From NCBI GenBank assembly GCA_029891345.1, contig CM057009.1, positions 89,141,416 through 89,205,415 on the forward strand: 64,000 nucleotides of DNA, in the 5' to 3' direction. The notes under the pieces were generated by a model. It made no database searches, had not been told where the DNA came from, and saw nothing but the letters and a program-made list of their open reading frames with translations. The translations under genes were made by a program, and so were the position numbers. Below are positions 48,357 through 60,430 of this stretch, in pieces (position 1 is the stretch's first letter; each line of letters starts with the position of its first letter). This DNA is from Dryococelus australis. Its lineage: Eukaryota > Arthropoda > Insecta > Phasmatodea > Phasmatidae.

Positions 48357-49450
48357 GTAATTTTCAGTCACGACTCACAGGTGACTGATTCAGCTAAATG
48401 AAGCTTAATTGAAACACACAATCCCTGAATGGAAACCATTAGACTAACCGCAATAGGACATTTCCACTACCAATAGTTTTACTTCAATTCAAAATTTACC
48501 TTCGTTTTCATCAGATGTGCGTCGGGATGTTCTAGCCAAATATCGCGCTGCACTGAAATAATATAAATTTAATAAATTTGGTGATATTTGAGTTCTGAAA
48601 AACTGATGCAATGTACAGAGCTACTATATAGCAGAGAGTGACGCCTTAATTTGTTGTTTATTAACATTTAATATTTTCAAATCCCATCTCGAAACATAAG
48701 TCTGTAAATATCATGATAATTTTCTTCTCTCTTATTACACTGAGACTTTTAGTTAGGCATTCTACATTGTTCACTTTAACTTCCATATTTTCCTTGTACT
48801 GTGTTGCGTCGGAAACACGGATTCGCAAGAATTAGCTTCTGCACTTTGAGTATGGAAATTTGCTGACATAGAAACATTTAATTAAAGGATCAAGAGATGA
48901 AGAACTGATATTTACTGGCAAGGAACTGTTGCCGATGTTGAAATGCTTGTTTATTACAGATGATAAAATAATTAATCTGCAGCACGTGCACTCTAAAAAC
49001 ACTTTCTTTGCGTTGCAGCAAATAAAATTTTTATTTTAATATGAACCACTGCAAAGTAGCTTTGCCGCAAAGAAAATTTTTGTTTAAAGCATATAATAAT
49101 GGTAACAAAATATATGCATTACCGAAACAATAATTTCACTATAAAAAACTTGAGGTAAAATTCCCTTACATGTAAGGGAAGCTAATTACCTCTACATGTA
49201 AGACAAAATTACTTGTTAAATGTGGAGTAAATTTACTTAATATGTAAGGTGTTATTCCCTAATCGTACGGAAAAAGTACCTGACAAAAGGGGGGGGGGGG
49301 GATCCCATACAATTACGGTAATTTTAACTATATTGTAAAATAAAATTATATTTAAAACTACCCGGAGATATTATTCCTGTTAATTTTTTTATTATTTATA
49401 TCCTCTAAAGAACAGCAACCGAAACGTAAACTCTAAAATTCTCTATATTT
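48357..49450. other. AT-rich stretch with poly-G
   Basis: 49141-49250 repeats 'acatgtaaggg/acatgtaagac'-like phrases a few times. 13-G run at 49289-49301. No gene recognised. Confidence 0.5.
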
Positions 49451-49451
49451 G

Positions 49452-49526
49452 CAGGTGAGCGAGTGGGCGCGAACCATGATCCTTAAGCACAATAGGCCGT
49501 TGCGCTATCCATTACACTACGAAGAC
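49452..49526 (-). repeat. tRNA-like sequence, probable SINE head or pseudo-tRNA
   Basis: On the minus strand 'tagtgtaatgg' (49509-49519) fits an A box and 'ggttcgcgccc' (49465-49475) a B box, at tRNA-like spacing, with 'gatagcgcaacggcctattg' between. The T-arm stem and acceptor pair poorly, so a functional tRNA is unlikely. Confidence 0.5.
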
Positions 49527-50052
49527 GTCATTACAGCAGTAGTGATTATTAGGGTGTTAAAAGATTGTTCTTCCGGTCGTCTTCCCACTTAGCTGTTGAG
49601 ATTATTCTGAAGAGACACACGCGTCGTAAGGTAATTTTCCCATCCAGTTACGGGGTTTTCCACCGCTATGTACGTGAATTTTACTCCACAGTGCAGTAAT
49701 TATACCACTCATATACCACCTCGCATCCTCTGCTCCGTTTATACGTACAGCGGCCATTGCAATAACATCTAGGCGCTAGTTTATATCTACAGAGTGGTGT
49801 TTGGATACTATTGATCAGGTAGTGTATTACTTTGTTGTGGTCTTCAGCAGATCCCACCAATTTTGAGAGAGGAACACACGACTCGCTCGAGTTTTTCTTA
49901 TACTACTACTTTAATTTAAATCAAGAATGACTGAAGACATATCATGAATGTGCGAGTATTCTGCGCCTATTTGCAGACATAAAACGTCTGAGTCAATCGG
50001 CTAGTTCATTTTCGTTTTCAGAAAATACAAAGCCGATTTTATTGTTCTCTTC
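49527..50052. other. Unique stretch, nothing recognised
   Basis: No gene, RNA or repeat recognised. Confidence 0.5.
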
Positions 50053-50386
50053 TGTGTTCTCCGGATAACTGGTCACTTCATTCTAGTTGGCGAGGTACTG
50101 TATGTACAGGTGAACATATAATAACTGCAATATTCATTTACGCTATTTCCATTATCGTTTTCATCTACTGAATCTTATGCACATAAAGCTCTAAGTTTAC
50201 TTACCTTTGTGATATTTTGTGTTCTCCGGATAACTGGACACTTCATTCTAGTTGGCGAGGTACTGTATGAACAGGTGAACATATAATAACTGTAATATTC
50301 ATTTACGCTATTTCCATTATCGTTTTCATCTACTGAATCTTATGCACATAAAACTCTAAGTTTACTTACCTTTGTGATATTTTGGC
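50053..50386 (+). repeat. Tandem duplication, 167-bp unit, two copies
   Basis: 'tgtgttctccggataactgg' begins at 50053 and again at 50220; both copies end 'cctttgtgatatttt'. Only a handful of differences ('ggtcac' versus 'ggacac', 'gtatgtac' versus 'gtatgaac', 'aaagctc' versus 'aaactc'), so the event is recent. Confidence 0.96.
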
Positions 50387-51489
50387 ATCGACGAAACCAT
50401 TTGCATTGATAATGCCACAACATACCACGTTTCCCGTGCGCGATGTTCGATCACTCGATGGCAGATGTAAAAATTAATCTTTGGGTGTACCGTATTGTAA
50501 AGTAGGGCTATTCGCTGCGGCGATGGAGACTATACGTATACTTAAAATTTTAGTAGGCCAAGGAACTGCAGCCTTTTCGATTTTCGCGTGTCTCTACAGG
50601 TTATCATTTCGGGTAAACTCTTCAACACATTTATAGCACTTATGTGTCACCCGATCTACATTCTTCGTACAGCCATATTCTTAGTGTATTTGCACTTTAA
50701 GGATCATAAAGATTTTACCGCAGAAGCGGCATTAATGTCGCGATATCGATCTTGCATATTGCTACAATGCGCTTTTGTATGTGGACGACGGCGTAGAGAA
50801 TGGTGAATCTAATAACAACTTGAATCAGCGATCAAACTGCCAAAGGAGATGGTGGGTTACCAGTCATGGGCCCAGAATCAATCGTTAACTTAATCTTGAT
50901 CTCTATAAGAAAACCAAACATAGGATTAGAAGCTAAGCAGTTTTATATGGGAATTATGCAATAAATTAAAAGGACGACCACATGTCACAAGAAAGAAAAA
51001 TCATTAAACAGAGAAATGCAAAGTATTCTTGAGTTTAGGTTAGTTAAAGCAGCTCATGAGGGATGGAGGTCTTAACAAAACTAAACTTTTTTTAAATTTC
51101 AATTTATTTACAAAATAATAAAAATACACACAGCTGAAATTTACGTTTTACAATTGCCTATTTATACTATAAGGGATTATTATTCCTGTCAGTGAGCGCG
51201 ATTTTTATGCCAACCTAAACCATTCTCACGGTATTACTCTATCTACAGTAACTTAATCTTCGCTTATTAGTTACACATATACGATCTCAACAATTACTGC
51301 CGTACGTTAACATTATTTCCAAGGCCCGTCTCTCACATATCAAGTACCACTTTCCTACAGTCCAGCTGGCCACTCTCCCGATTGTCGCACACTGCACTCG
51401 AAGGTCACTGCACCATCATCCGTCATCCCGGTGATCGTCCGCTACACTCGCTAGTCACTGCTCCGTCGCCCGTTATTCCCATGTTCACA
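50387..51489. other. Unique stretch, nothing recognised
   Basis: Mixed composition; a 72-codon frame at 50588-50806 has no motif. 51360-51480 is GC-richer with short 'gtcact' repeats. Confidence 0.45.
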
Positions 51490-52365
51490 CACACCTGGCG
51501 CTGGATGGCTATTGAAGACAACACCAACAAACTCCGGCTGGTTATTCCTGACGACAAGATAAGACGAAAATGTCTGTACCACGTTTTCCTTAAAGCAATT
51601 ATTAAGGGATCTACGCGCCCCTAAATTCCACGGTTTTGGATGCAATAGAGGTAAAAATATCAGGAACTCCTCACGATTAAACAACAAATCGATGAATAGT
51701 GCTGTGTGGAGAGGAAGACTTACACCTGTGAAAATGCGGTTGGTAATATCATCCCCCGTCATCATGGAAACAGGGGTTGCCGCTCTGATTTTGCTCGATA
51801 AATGTGAACAGTGAGCTGTAAGCGATTCGTTGAGATGACCTTATAATCAGCACATCTTAACCAACAAAACTGATCGTCTTATCGAAATACTCTCGGGTGA
51901 ACCGTTTTTGCGAAATCCTTTAGGAAAGTACGTTTTCAAAACAGAAGGGCGAGTGGCCAGCGAGGTTGGCAACACGCATACACGGGACGGTGCAACACCA
52001 CGTGGCATTCGACCTCACGATCTGCTGATTCTTACGTCATCTCAACAAACCGCTTACAGCTTACTGTTATCATATTTTCGTGTAGAGACATGGTGGCAAC
52101 TCCTATCTTCATGATGATGGATGATATTACCAACCGCATGCTCACAGATGTAAGATCTACATTCAAAAAAACACTATTCACCGATTTGTTTCTTAATCGT
52201 CAGTAGTTCCTGATATTTTTGCCTCTATTTCATTCAAAACCCTGATATTTAGGGGGACGCAGATCCCTTAGTAATCGCTTTAGGAGGAAAGTGGTACAGA
52301 TATTTGTGTGTTAATTTGTCGTCAGGAATTACCTGCCGGAGTTTGTCGGTGTTCGGAATCACGTT
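51490..52365. repeat. Inverted duplication, ~280-bp arms with ~300-bp spacer
   Basis: The reverse complement of 51490-51785 aligns with 52085-52365. Shared phrases, read in the right-arm direction, include 'gatgatattaccaaccgcat', 'cactattca.cgatttgtt', 'gagttcctgatatttttacc' / 'tagttcctgatatttttgcc', 'gcagatcccttagtaat' and 'ttgtcgtcaggaat.acc'. Arms diverge by roughly a fifth of positions. The spacer 51786-52084 shows no gene. It may be a foldback-type element or two repeat copies in opposite orientation. Minus frame 51451-51765 and plus frame 52308-52595 read through arms without a recognisable domain. Confidence 0.8.
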
Positions 52366-52669
52366 GTATTGTTAAGGTGACTCGGCACAAAAGCTTCTTC
52401 GCACCTACATCTATTTCTGAGGGAGGAGAAAGTTGGTGCAATAACTCGCAAGTCTTTCATTCTTCCAGCGATAAGGAGTGCCGTCGTTACTGTTTCCTAA
52501 ATTCGCCTAGAGTAATATCGAAAACCATAAAAACATGGAATAATCAAATCATCATTCCCGGGCAGAGCATCGGATCCAAGCAATCCCGGGATTAATAATG
52601 TGGGTTTCCCACTACACCGCATCGCTCGGTGTCTCTGAACTCCAAACCACGAACATCTGCTATAGTATA

Positions 52670-53095
52670 TTTACAGTTTCGTTACACTTTTAGAATAAAA
52701 CCAATAATGAAAAATCGTCTCTTTGTATGACCTGCTTGGTTGTTTCCTATTAATATGCAATGTATCACAGGGGTTTTATACTTATGTTTACATAAAAGTG
52801 CCTTATTTTTGGTTAAATTAAAGTTTTATTTATGTTTTATTTATAATCCATGATATATAATTTATAATTAACATACATTAAAACAGGGAGAAATAAGGTG
52901 TTTGGTAATGCCTAGTAAGAAATAGTTCTTAAGCAAAATGTTAGTACACAAAATGCGCAAGATAATAGTGCATTGTCCCTTTGTGTAACAATCTGTACTC
53001 GGTTAACCTTTGTTTGCTCGAAGCGGAGAAATATTCTGGAAGTTCAACTTTAGCAGGGCTTCAGAAAAGTGCGAAGTAACCATGAATTGACTATA
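52670..53095 (+). repeat. Dispersed repeat R2, copy B
   Basis: Collinear with 7660-8058: 'gttgtttcctattaatatgc', 'ggggttttatacttatgttt', 'cagggcttcagaaaagtgcg'. Where copy A is followed by an M1 MITE at TATA, copy B reads on as 'gactataactgaaagtg'. Confidence 0.7.
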
Positions 53096-54985
53096 ACTGA
53101 AAGTGCGCTTTTATAAATACGTCTGCTTTAGGTAAATGTCTGTCATTCACACTTGTATATCACACTTAATATCGCCCTTCCCTCTCTGAGCAACCGAATT
53201 CTGACTGTTTAACATTGAATATTTATTGAATGTATTTATAATTAGAGAAGGGATATCATTAAATCAACAAATTTCAGTTCAAGCATTTGTACCTTACTAC
53301 ATTGTAAAAAAAATATTTCCTCCCTTTTACGGAAAAGTCATGCTAGAAAATTCTCCAGAACTCTTTGCAAAATTACGGACACTTTCATTTTTCACTAGCG
53401 GACTTTCTGTTAATCAAACAGATATTTCCTTGCATTCATGGATCATCTCCGTAAATTTTCTAGTTAATTTTTTTTTGTATTTGCGTTAAAATAAAAATAT
53501 TACATTATTCAGTATAAAAAAGGAGTTGATAAAAGTGAATTTTTTTTTTTTATAGAATGATATTCAAACACGAGTCGAAAAATTTAAAACACTTGATTCG
53601 TGCTATTTACCTACGTGCCTTTTTGGGTGACATAAGGTTTCAATATGTATTTCCGTAAACATGATATACTTAACTTTTTCAGTCCCTAGTACTTTTCGAG
53701 TGTTTTTTTAGTGCTACTTACTCTTACAGGTTCCTGGTACTACTTTTTAAGCCTGAAAGAATAGGTATAAGTGGCGTGATAGCCTAACTGCCGTTGAATG
53801 GATAATTTCTTGGTTATAGTGGCGAATAAATCTATGTGTTGTATCGACATTGTTCGTACCGCTAACCCGAAGCCACAGGAAATGAAGACGTACTGACTAA
53901 GTTCTCTATTTGACGATCTCAGCTTCGGTTTCCTTTTTTTTTTACAGAGAGCGCTTACGTAACAAATTTCAGTAACTGCAGGGATATTGAAAACGTCGCA
54001 GTTGTTTCAACACAACGCTGTGCTACGATGACTAGTTCAGTTTCAATGGTTCGTGTCTCTTACACTGGGAGCGATGTACCCTCGTCGTTCTCGAGTGCCA
54101 ATCCTGTGTTGCCCCTCTTTGCTTTCGGTGCTTCGCCCCTCTTAAGCATTCATCTTGCCAGTGCCAACAATGACGGCAACATCGAGCCATCACCAGCATT
54201 CGGGCGAGCTGCCTCTCTATCTCTTCCGCTCCTGCTCTCTCTCTCTCTCTCTCTCGCTCTAAAACACGTGCTGAAGGGAAGAAATTAATACTTCTGGATA
54301 CAGCCACTAGCTCGGTCTGCCGAGCAGTAGCCTACAACATTAATTTGCGTTTAAGGATACAGAGATATTTTCTGTAGTAGACCAATGATAATTAACATTT
54401 AAAATTTTGGCGTGGCACGCTTTAGCTGGATAGAGCACATGTGATTTTTCTTTTAAAATGTAGTGAATGAACTGCCTCGTTTATCAACGTCATGTTATAT
54501 TTAAGTGTATCTACATAGGAAATTCCATATATTTTATAACTACCTAGAGTATAATAACACATTTAAAGTCGCCAATTGCTATTAAGTAATATGTGGCAAG
54601 ATAAGGAAGTTGTTATGCAAATAACAAGTTTAATCATTATTTAATATGATGTCAAATGACCTGAAGCACTAATTTACAAAGATATTATTATTTATACTGT
54701 CAGCAAAATATTTTGAAGAGTTGTAAAAATAGAGATAGAGTGCACAACATAATCCTGTCCAAAGCAGTTTGCTTCATGGGTAGATAATGGCGAGTAATCG
54801 GACACATTATTTGATATCCAAAAATATTTATTTGCAGTTTTAAAAATTCTTTCAAATACAAGTAAAATATCTTATTACTTCTTTAACATACTCATGTATC
54901 TTCAAATGCATGGTACGCTGAAGCATAAGTCGTATATACAGGTTTTCATACATATAATATATATAAAATATATAATTTATATTTA
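53096..54985. other. AT-rich stretch with CT microsatellite
   Basis: (CT)n tract at about 54234-54255. Frames at 53226-53489 and 54028-54307 are unsupported. The end is TA-rich immediately before the Helitron. Confidence 0.5.
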
Positions 54986-56580
54986 TCTATACTAATATAT
55001 AAAGAGGTAATGTTTGTAACTTTGTGTGTTTGTGTGTTCGGATGTAGGAGGTAATCTTCGAAACTGCTCATCCGATTTTAAAAATTCTTTCACCAGTAGA
55101 ATGCTACGTTATCACTGAGTGTCATAGGCTATGTTTTATTTTAAAAATCAATAGGGAACCCTACTAAAACTCCAATAATGTAACCCAAAGTGTACATAAA
55201 CGACCTATAAAATTCCTTACATTGCGTGCGCTGCGAAAACTATTGATGATAGAACAAAATAATGTACTACGGTTTTTCAGGACGGACAGATTCGGAAAAT
55301 AAAACGTGCTGTGTTCTGCGTACGGCGCCAACCTTAGAAGCTCTACTGCCATTATGGGGAAGTTACTTTTGTGTTTGCTGGAGATTTTCGGCAGAAACTC
55401 CCTGTAGTTACAAAAGGGACGCGTGCAGATGTCATCAAAGCATGTCTTAAATCATCTCCCTTATGGAGTTCTATTCAACACCTAAATTTGTGAACGAATT
55501 TGAGAGCCTATCTTGGTGGAGACACGCATAAAGATTTCCCACAACAATTGCTCAGACTTGGAGAAGGAGTTTTTCCTTCTCTAAATTTGCGCACTAATTC
55601 TGCTGAAATCATTTTAAATGAGACATTAGGTCATATAGTCCACAGTCTGCAGCATCTTATAGAAGCAGTATATCCGGGCCTCGAAAATTTACTAGAAAGA
55701 GACATTCACTGGTTGTGTTCCAGGGCAATAGTATCTCCTAGGAACGACACTGTCAATGAAATCAACTATCTCATTATACAAAGAGTTCCCGGCCAAGTCA
55801 AAACCTATAAGTCGATTGACACAGTCACCAATGTTGACGATGTCGTCCACTTTCCTCAAGATTTTCTAAATTCGCTTAATCCTTCTGGCTTGCCACATCA
55901 CGAACTATCATTAAAAGTCAGTACTCCTATCATGCTTTTAAGGAATATAAGTCCTCCTAACATGTGTAATGGCACAAGATTGCTCATTAAAGACTTGAAA
56001 GAAAATTTGATTGTCGCGACCATCCTCACCGGTCCAGCAGCCGGCCAGCTGGCAAACATCCCGAGGATTCCCATGATTCTCACGGATTTGCCAATATCTT
56101 TCAAAGGGTTGCAATTTCCCGTAAAAACATCGTTCGCGATTACTATTAATAAGTCCCAGGGTCAACTTTCTCTTTGGTTGGAATCGACCTACGAAAAGAG
56201 TGTTTTTCCCATGGCCAACTATATGTTGGTTTATCACGAGTTGGAAGTCCCGAGAAACAGTACATTTTGCTACCAAACAATAACAGGACGTCAAACATTG
56301 TCTACAGAGAATGTCTTAGCCAATAACATATTAAATACTTCTATCTCAGATAAATTGCCATGTAATATAATGCATATTAATATGAAAAATTATAAAAAAA
56401 TTAAAAAATATTAAATAAAAATAGCAAAAAAACTTTAAATTTTAAATTATTTAATTAATTATTAAATTATAATGTGCTTTTTTTAATGTTTTAGGAGAGT
56501 TTACCCAACCTAATTAATGCCGGGTTAAGCAGTTTTTTTTATCTTAATTGCACCCGTGCGAAGCCGTGGCGGGTCGCTAG
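54986..56580 (+). mobile_element. Helitron, 1595 bp, non-autonomous deletion derivative
   Basis: The 5' terminus 'tctatactaatatataaaga' begins with TC and the 3' terminus is 'cgggtcgctag' ending CTAG. It sits between A (54985) and T (56581), as Helitrons do, with no target duplication. A short hairpin precedes the end (acccg 56552-56556 with cgggt 56570-56574). These ends and the 'gtgcgaagccgtggcgggtc' context are the common animal Helitron terminus. It carries the C-terminal part of a PIF1-like helicase in the same orientation but no sign of the HUH Rep nuclease domain, so it cannot move itself. Confidence 0.93.
55341..56414 (+). pseudogene. Helitron PIF1-like helicase, C-terminal fragment with stop and frameshift
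   Basis: This is the C-terminal half of the superfamily 1B helicase encoded by Helitrons, which would unwind the transposing strand. The frame enters with 'FAGDFRQKLPVV' (55374-55409), the GDxxQ helicase motif. It continues to 'SSPLWSSIQHLNL' and then an in-frame TGA (55491-55493) just before 'TNLRAYLGGD' (Helitrons usually have a TNMR-like sequence here). The open 304-codon run that follows has no ATG at its head. It contains 'MCNGTRLLIKDL' and 'GPAAGQLANIPRIPMI', and 'FAITINKSQGQ' (motif V-VI approach). Immediately after this the frame is lost. From 56177 a different phase encodes the canonical end 'VGIDLRKECFSHGQLYVGLS' and then 'RVG', finishing 'NIVYREC' with TAA at 56324-56326. So the last ~80 residues of the 304-codon frame are nonsense. 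One indel lies between about 56163 and 56176. The ATP-binding Walker A part is missing altogether. Confidence 0.92.
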
Positions 56581-57822
56581 TGAAACATAAATGTGTAATG
56601 TTCCGGTTTTATTTTGTTACAATTTTTTAATACGCAGGCATATATACGAGGAATCAGGAAAAATTTTCTGGAAAAAAAGGGAGGGGGGCGTGCAACATTC
56701 TAAAAAGGTTAGGGCTGACAACTAATAATTTTAGGAACACTTGACAGTATGTAGGCTACATGGGAACTGTTTGTAATCCTTACCACGGTTATGGTTTATC
56801 AAGTTATATATATATATATCTAATTACACATCTTTATGTATTTGGTATATAAGGACTTACAAGTGTACTATTTAATAAAATATAGATGATAAATGTACAT
56901 TTTCACCTAGATCGCAATGTTAAAGTAACGAACTCAAGTTACAAAACGTTAAGTATAAAGAAGTATTTAGTGAGCTGAACGATACGAGGCTCCTCGTCTA
57001 CCAATAAATGAAATATTCTATCTAAGTAAAATATGGTTTTGTACCTTCAGGATTTACTGACACTATGATGAGGAAAACTATCTCTATAAAGATTCGAATG
57101 CAACCATGGGGCCAATTAGGTGACAACATTTTTGTTAACCTTCATGATACACCGAGCTGATTCATAAGCAGAGAAACTTCAAATAATCAGTGATACATGT
57201 TCGGATCAAAACAGAATGAATAACACTGTGGTAGGTTAATTCTTCTCCTTGCTGAATTCAGTGTAATAACTCTCGTCTCTAATATGCGGCCATTTTTTAC
57301 ATTTCTCATCACAGAAACTTTGTTTACCTCATGAAGATTAATAGAGTAAATTAGGTTTGTGTTGTCGCTGAAAAATACTTCCAAGATTTATACGAGAGTT
57401 GTGATGTCAAAGAATTTTCATTTGTTGAATTTAGTAATATCTTTATGCATGCTGATAACATATTTTTAGCAAAACAGTGAAAGCGATTAACGAAATATTT
57501 TAAGTAAAATTACAAATATTGGTATATACAGTAAGTCATAAAGGCGAAGGAAACATAAATTCGTTCTACTACTTTGAGCAAAATTTTAATTTCGCGAAGA
57601 GCGAAGTGGCACAAAATATCGTACTATGGCCAGTTTAAAAATTAAATTTATAGAAAATTATGACGTCAACCGATTCAGTCGGATTAATGAAATTAAATTT
57701 CAAAACCATTTGAATAATTTTTATACATTGAGCAATACCCAATAATTATTACATCAGAACATCCGATGTCATCGATTGGGTCAGATGATAACCTTTAGTA
57801 TTCCGTCCGATCGCTTCATGTT

Positions 57823-57853
<31 letters not shown>

Positions 57854-57989
57854 CGCCGTTTGTTTAAAGATTTTTAAACATTTGTTATAAATTAGGTTCT
57901 AGATGACGAGCAGTGCGGCATGGAGGGAGCTGCCACCCCTTGTGGGATCATAAATGTTCGATGTACTAATTAGTTGGCAAGACAGACGT
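56581..57989. other. AT-rich stretch with TA microsatellite
   Basis: (TA)n at about 57822-57845 and a shorter tract near 56806-56818. No gene recognised. Confidence 0.5.
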
Positions 57990-58205
57990 TACGAATGTTG
58001 AAGATTGAGGTTAACACTCTGGAAAACCGATTACTCGCTTCCCACCCAGGCGAATCGGGTTCAATTTGCATTTGGGGAATCTGGTGGACGTTGCTTTCGG
58101 CCGGCGCGTTTTCTCGTCCACCATCCTTTGCATTCCGACGCTGCTCCATCTTCAACTCATTCCAGCCTCACCGATCATCGAAACCTCACCTTTAAGCGAC
58201 GAGAA
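57990..58205 (+). repeat. SINE-like element, subfamily S2
   Basis: 'aggcgaatcgggttcaattt' holds a decayed B box ('gggttcaattt'). It is followed by a body with 'ggccggcgcgttttctcgtc', 'cctttgcattccgacgctgc', 'tccatcttcaactcattcca' and 'aaacctcacctttaagcgac'. Matches 19040-19195. Overlapping open frames on both strands are incidental. Confidence 0.75.
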
Positions 58206-60380
58206 AATATATCAACTCAACTCTCCTAAGAACCGGAATTGTGTGAAGGATTTTTGCCTTGGATTGAAACTTGCTTTTGTACGTTCAGCGAGAAAATGAA
58301 CCATGCGAATCTGAAAGAAATCTGCAACATACCACTTTCCATTTAATGACCAGTAGAGAAAGGCGGCCATACATTGCGAAAAAGAATTTGTCAAATCAAA
58401 TAACGTTAGTTTGGAATCGAATTAATTGTCTTTTTAGGGGGCAATGAAATATTTTGCTGTTCAAACCAAATAATTTTTTTGTTCTTATTTGGTTACCCAA
58501 AACAGAGGTTTGTTTCGTGCAACTAAATATTTCTTTCGCTTTGCGGACATTAAACCTGCTTCGGTTAATATACAAGAATAGGAGCCCCGAACGAGATTAG
58601 AACCTATATCACGTGCGCCCGAGCGCCATGCCTAAGCAACAACAGCTTAAGTTACTACTGGTGCAATTTAAATGTATAATCATTTTAAAAAAGAGGAAAA
58701 TATGCGCAAAGAAATATTTCAAGTTTTGCAGCTCTATTTTTTAGTTTCCTGTTCAAATTTATGCCATTTTTAAGCATGATTAAATGCACTAACAAACACT
58801 GTTACTACCGCAAATGTCGCAAAAAATACGAACACATTCTCGAGCTCTATTTTCGATCGAAGGCAATAAAATGTGTGGCCAAACAAATAAATACAGCTTA
58901 TTCAAACAAATATTTCGTTGATGGTCTAATTTCGTTTTGCCCAACACAGAGGTTTCGGTTAAAGGGCGTTTTTCCTTAGCTGAACAAAATCAATGATGTC
59001 ACTTCATGTTTTTTAACTAAAAAAATATTTTGTTTGGTTAAATAAATTTATTTCTGACCCTATACTAACAAACATTTTGTTGGTTGTTATCTCAGTGTAT
59101 TCAATGTCTTTCCGGACAATCATACCTTTAGAAGAGTGTGTACCACTTGGAATTAAGAGTTATTGAAGCACTCATTTACTTTCGTCCAAACACTGGACCT
59201 GTTATCATCAGTTCCCAAAGGGGAAAACAAGATTATTCGATCTGAAGTCTCAATACGCCGCCAGTCCGTACTATTTCACGTTGCTCTCAGTTGATACTGC
59301 AAACGAAGGTGACAATTTTGAGATGTTGACGATAGAACGGCCAAAAGTTGCTGAGATCGCAGGCTTCCCTGTGCGAAACGTCTGGTAAATCTTCTGGTAA
59401 AGACACAGTTCTCTAGCGAAGCTCTCGTATGTACTGAACGGTGGACAAGGAAGTAGGCGACTCTGGTAGTGCTTGTTCGACACTGAAACAGTTATCAATG
59501 TTTGAGGCATGTTCTGGTCTTTCAGAACTGGCCCGCAGGATAGAGTACCTTCGGGTGTTCATTTCTACTTACACAATCTTACTGCGAAGTATAAACGACC
59601 CAAAAATGAGCTATTTTGTGCTCAACCGACCCTGCAGCTCGCAGGCATATTATCCAACCTCTTTAAAACTTCACAATTTGTTCGAACAGCTGTCTCATTC
59701 GCTTTCTTATCACACGTATTGCTCAATTTCACTCCTGTTAGTATTGTGTGTGTCACATCACATTCGACCCTCTGAAAACGGTTTGTTACATATTGCCACT
59801 AATAGCGATAGCTGCACTCTTACACAACGTATATGCATGAGCCGTCACGCGAAAATTCATAGTTTGCATGTCTTCCAAAAGTGAGTATATTAACAAATAT
59901 TCACTTTTCGCCGATAAAGTTTTACAAGGTGCGGGTATTTTTATGACACTGAGTGTACATGAAAATTTTTAGTCGTGCGTTAGTGCATACAATTCGTATT
60001 TGCGATACAGGCCGGCTGCATTTTCGATAGATTTTCTATCCTCTCCATCCTCATTCCAGGCAAATGGCAATGCTGTTACTTAAAACATACACCACAATTT
60101 CCGTAACAGCCTTGTTATTCTAGAGGTATGAAAGAAGATAATGATTATTGGTAAGTGAAAATATTTTATTTTGGTTTCTGGTCATTACTGTTTCAACGGT
60201 GTTAATCAGTGCAATATTTTGAAGAAAAAGTGAAATTACCGTCTCTTCCAAATTAAATCACAGTTCATCTTTCATAAACATTTATAAGGGCATTTAGGTG
60301 ATTAATGTGTTACGCTCTTTGAGCTTGAGGGCTACTGTTTTATTTCGGGATGAATATTGTAATTATTTATAATAAAGTGA
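58206..60380. other. Unique stretch, nothing firmly recognised
   Basis: A 147-codon frame at 59441-59884 begins with GTG rather than ATG, shows no domain and is overlapped by an 88-codon frame, so I leave it uncalled. A tRNA-like motif lies at 58583-58645. Confidence 0.45.
58583..58645 (-). repeat. tRNA-like motif (candidate SINE head)
   Basis: On the minus strand 'ttgcttaggcatggcgc' could be an A box and 'aggttctaatctc' (58593-58605) a B box. Weak; no cloverleaf. Confidence 0.3.
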
Positions 60381-60430
60381 AGTGAAGAGAACTTGGACCG
60401 CTCTGAGCATCGATGTCTTGAGAGCCGATA
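60381..60430 (-). repeat. SINE family S1, 3'-end fragment
   Basis: The reverse complement reads 'tatcggctctcaagacatcg' and 'atgctcagagcggtccaag', then 'ttctcttcacttcactt', matching the S1 3' body and tail. Confidence 0.7.

Noticed and set aside
49452..49526. Functional tRNA gene
   Set aside because: A and B boxes are present but the T-arm and acceptor stems do not pair adequately; more likely a SINE head or pseudo-tRNA.
52560..52625. tRNA-like head on the minus strand
   Set aside because: An A-box-like phrase exists but no acceptable B box in order.
55500..56414. 304-codon open frame as an intact gene
   Set aside because: It starts at TTG right after an in-frame TGA, its conserved upstream helicase motif lies before that stop, and its C-terminal ~80 residues are out of phase with the canonical helicase end. 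It is a Helitron pseudogene.
59441..59884. 147-codon frame as a gene
   Set aside because: GTG start, no motif, overlapping open frames on the same strand, no splice or promoter evidence.
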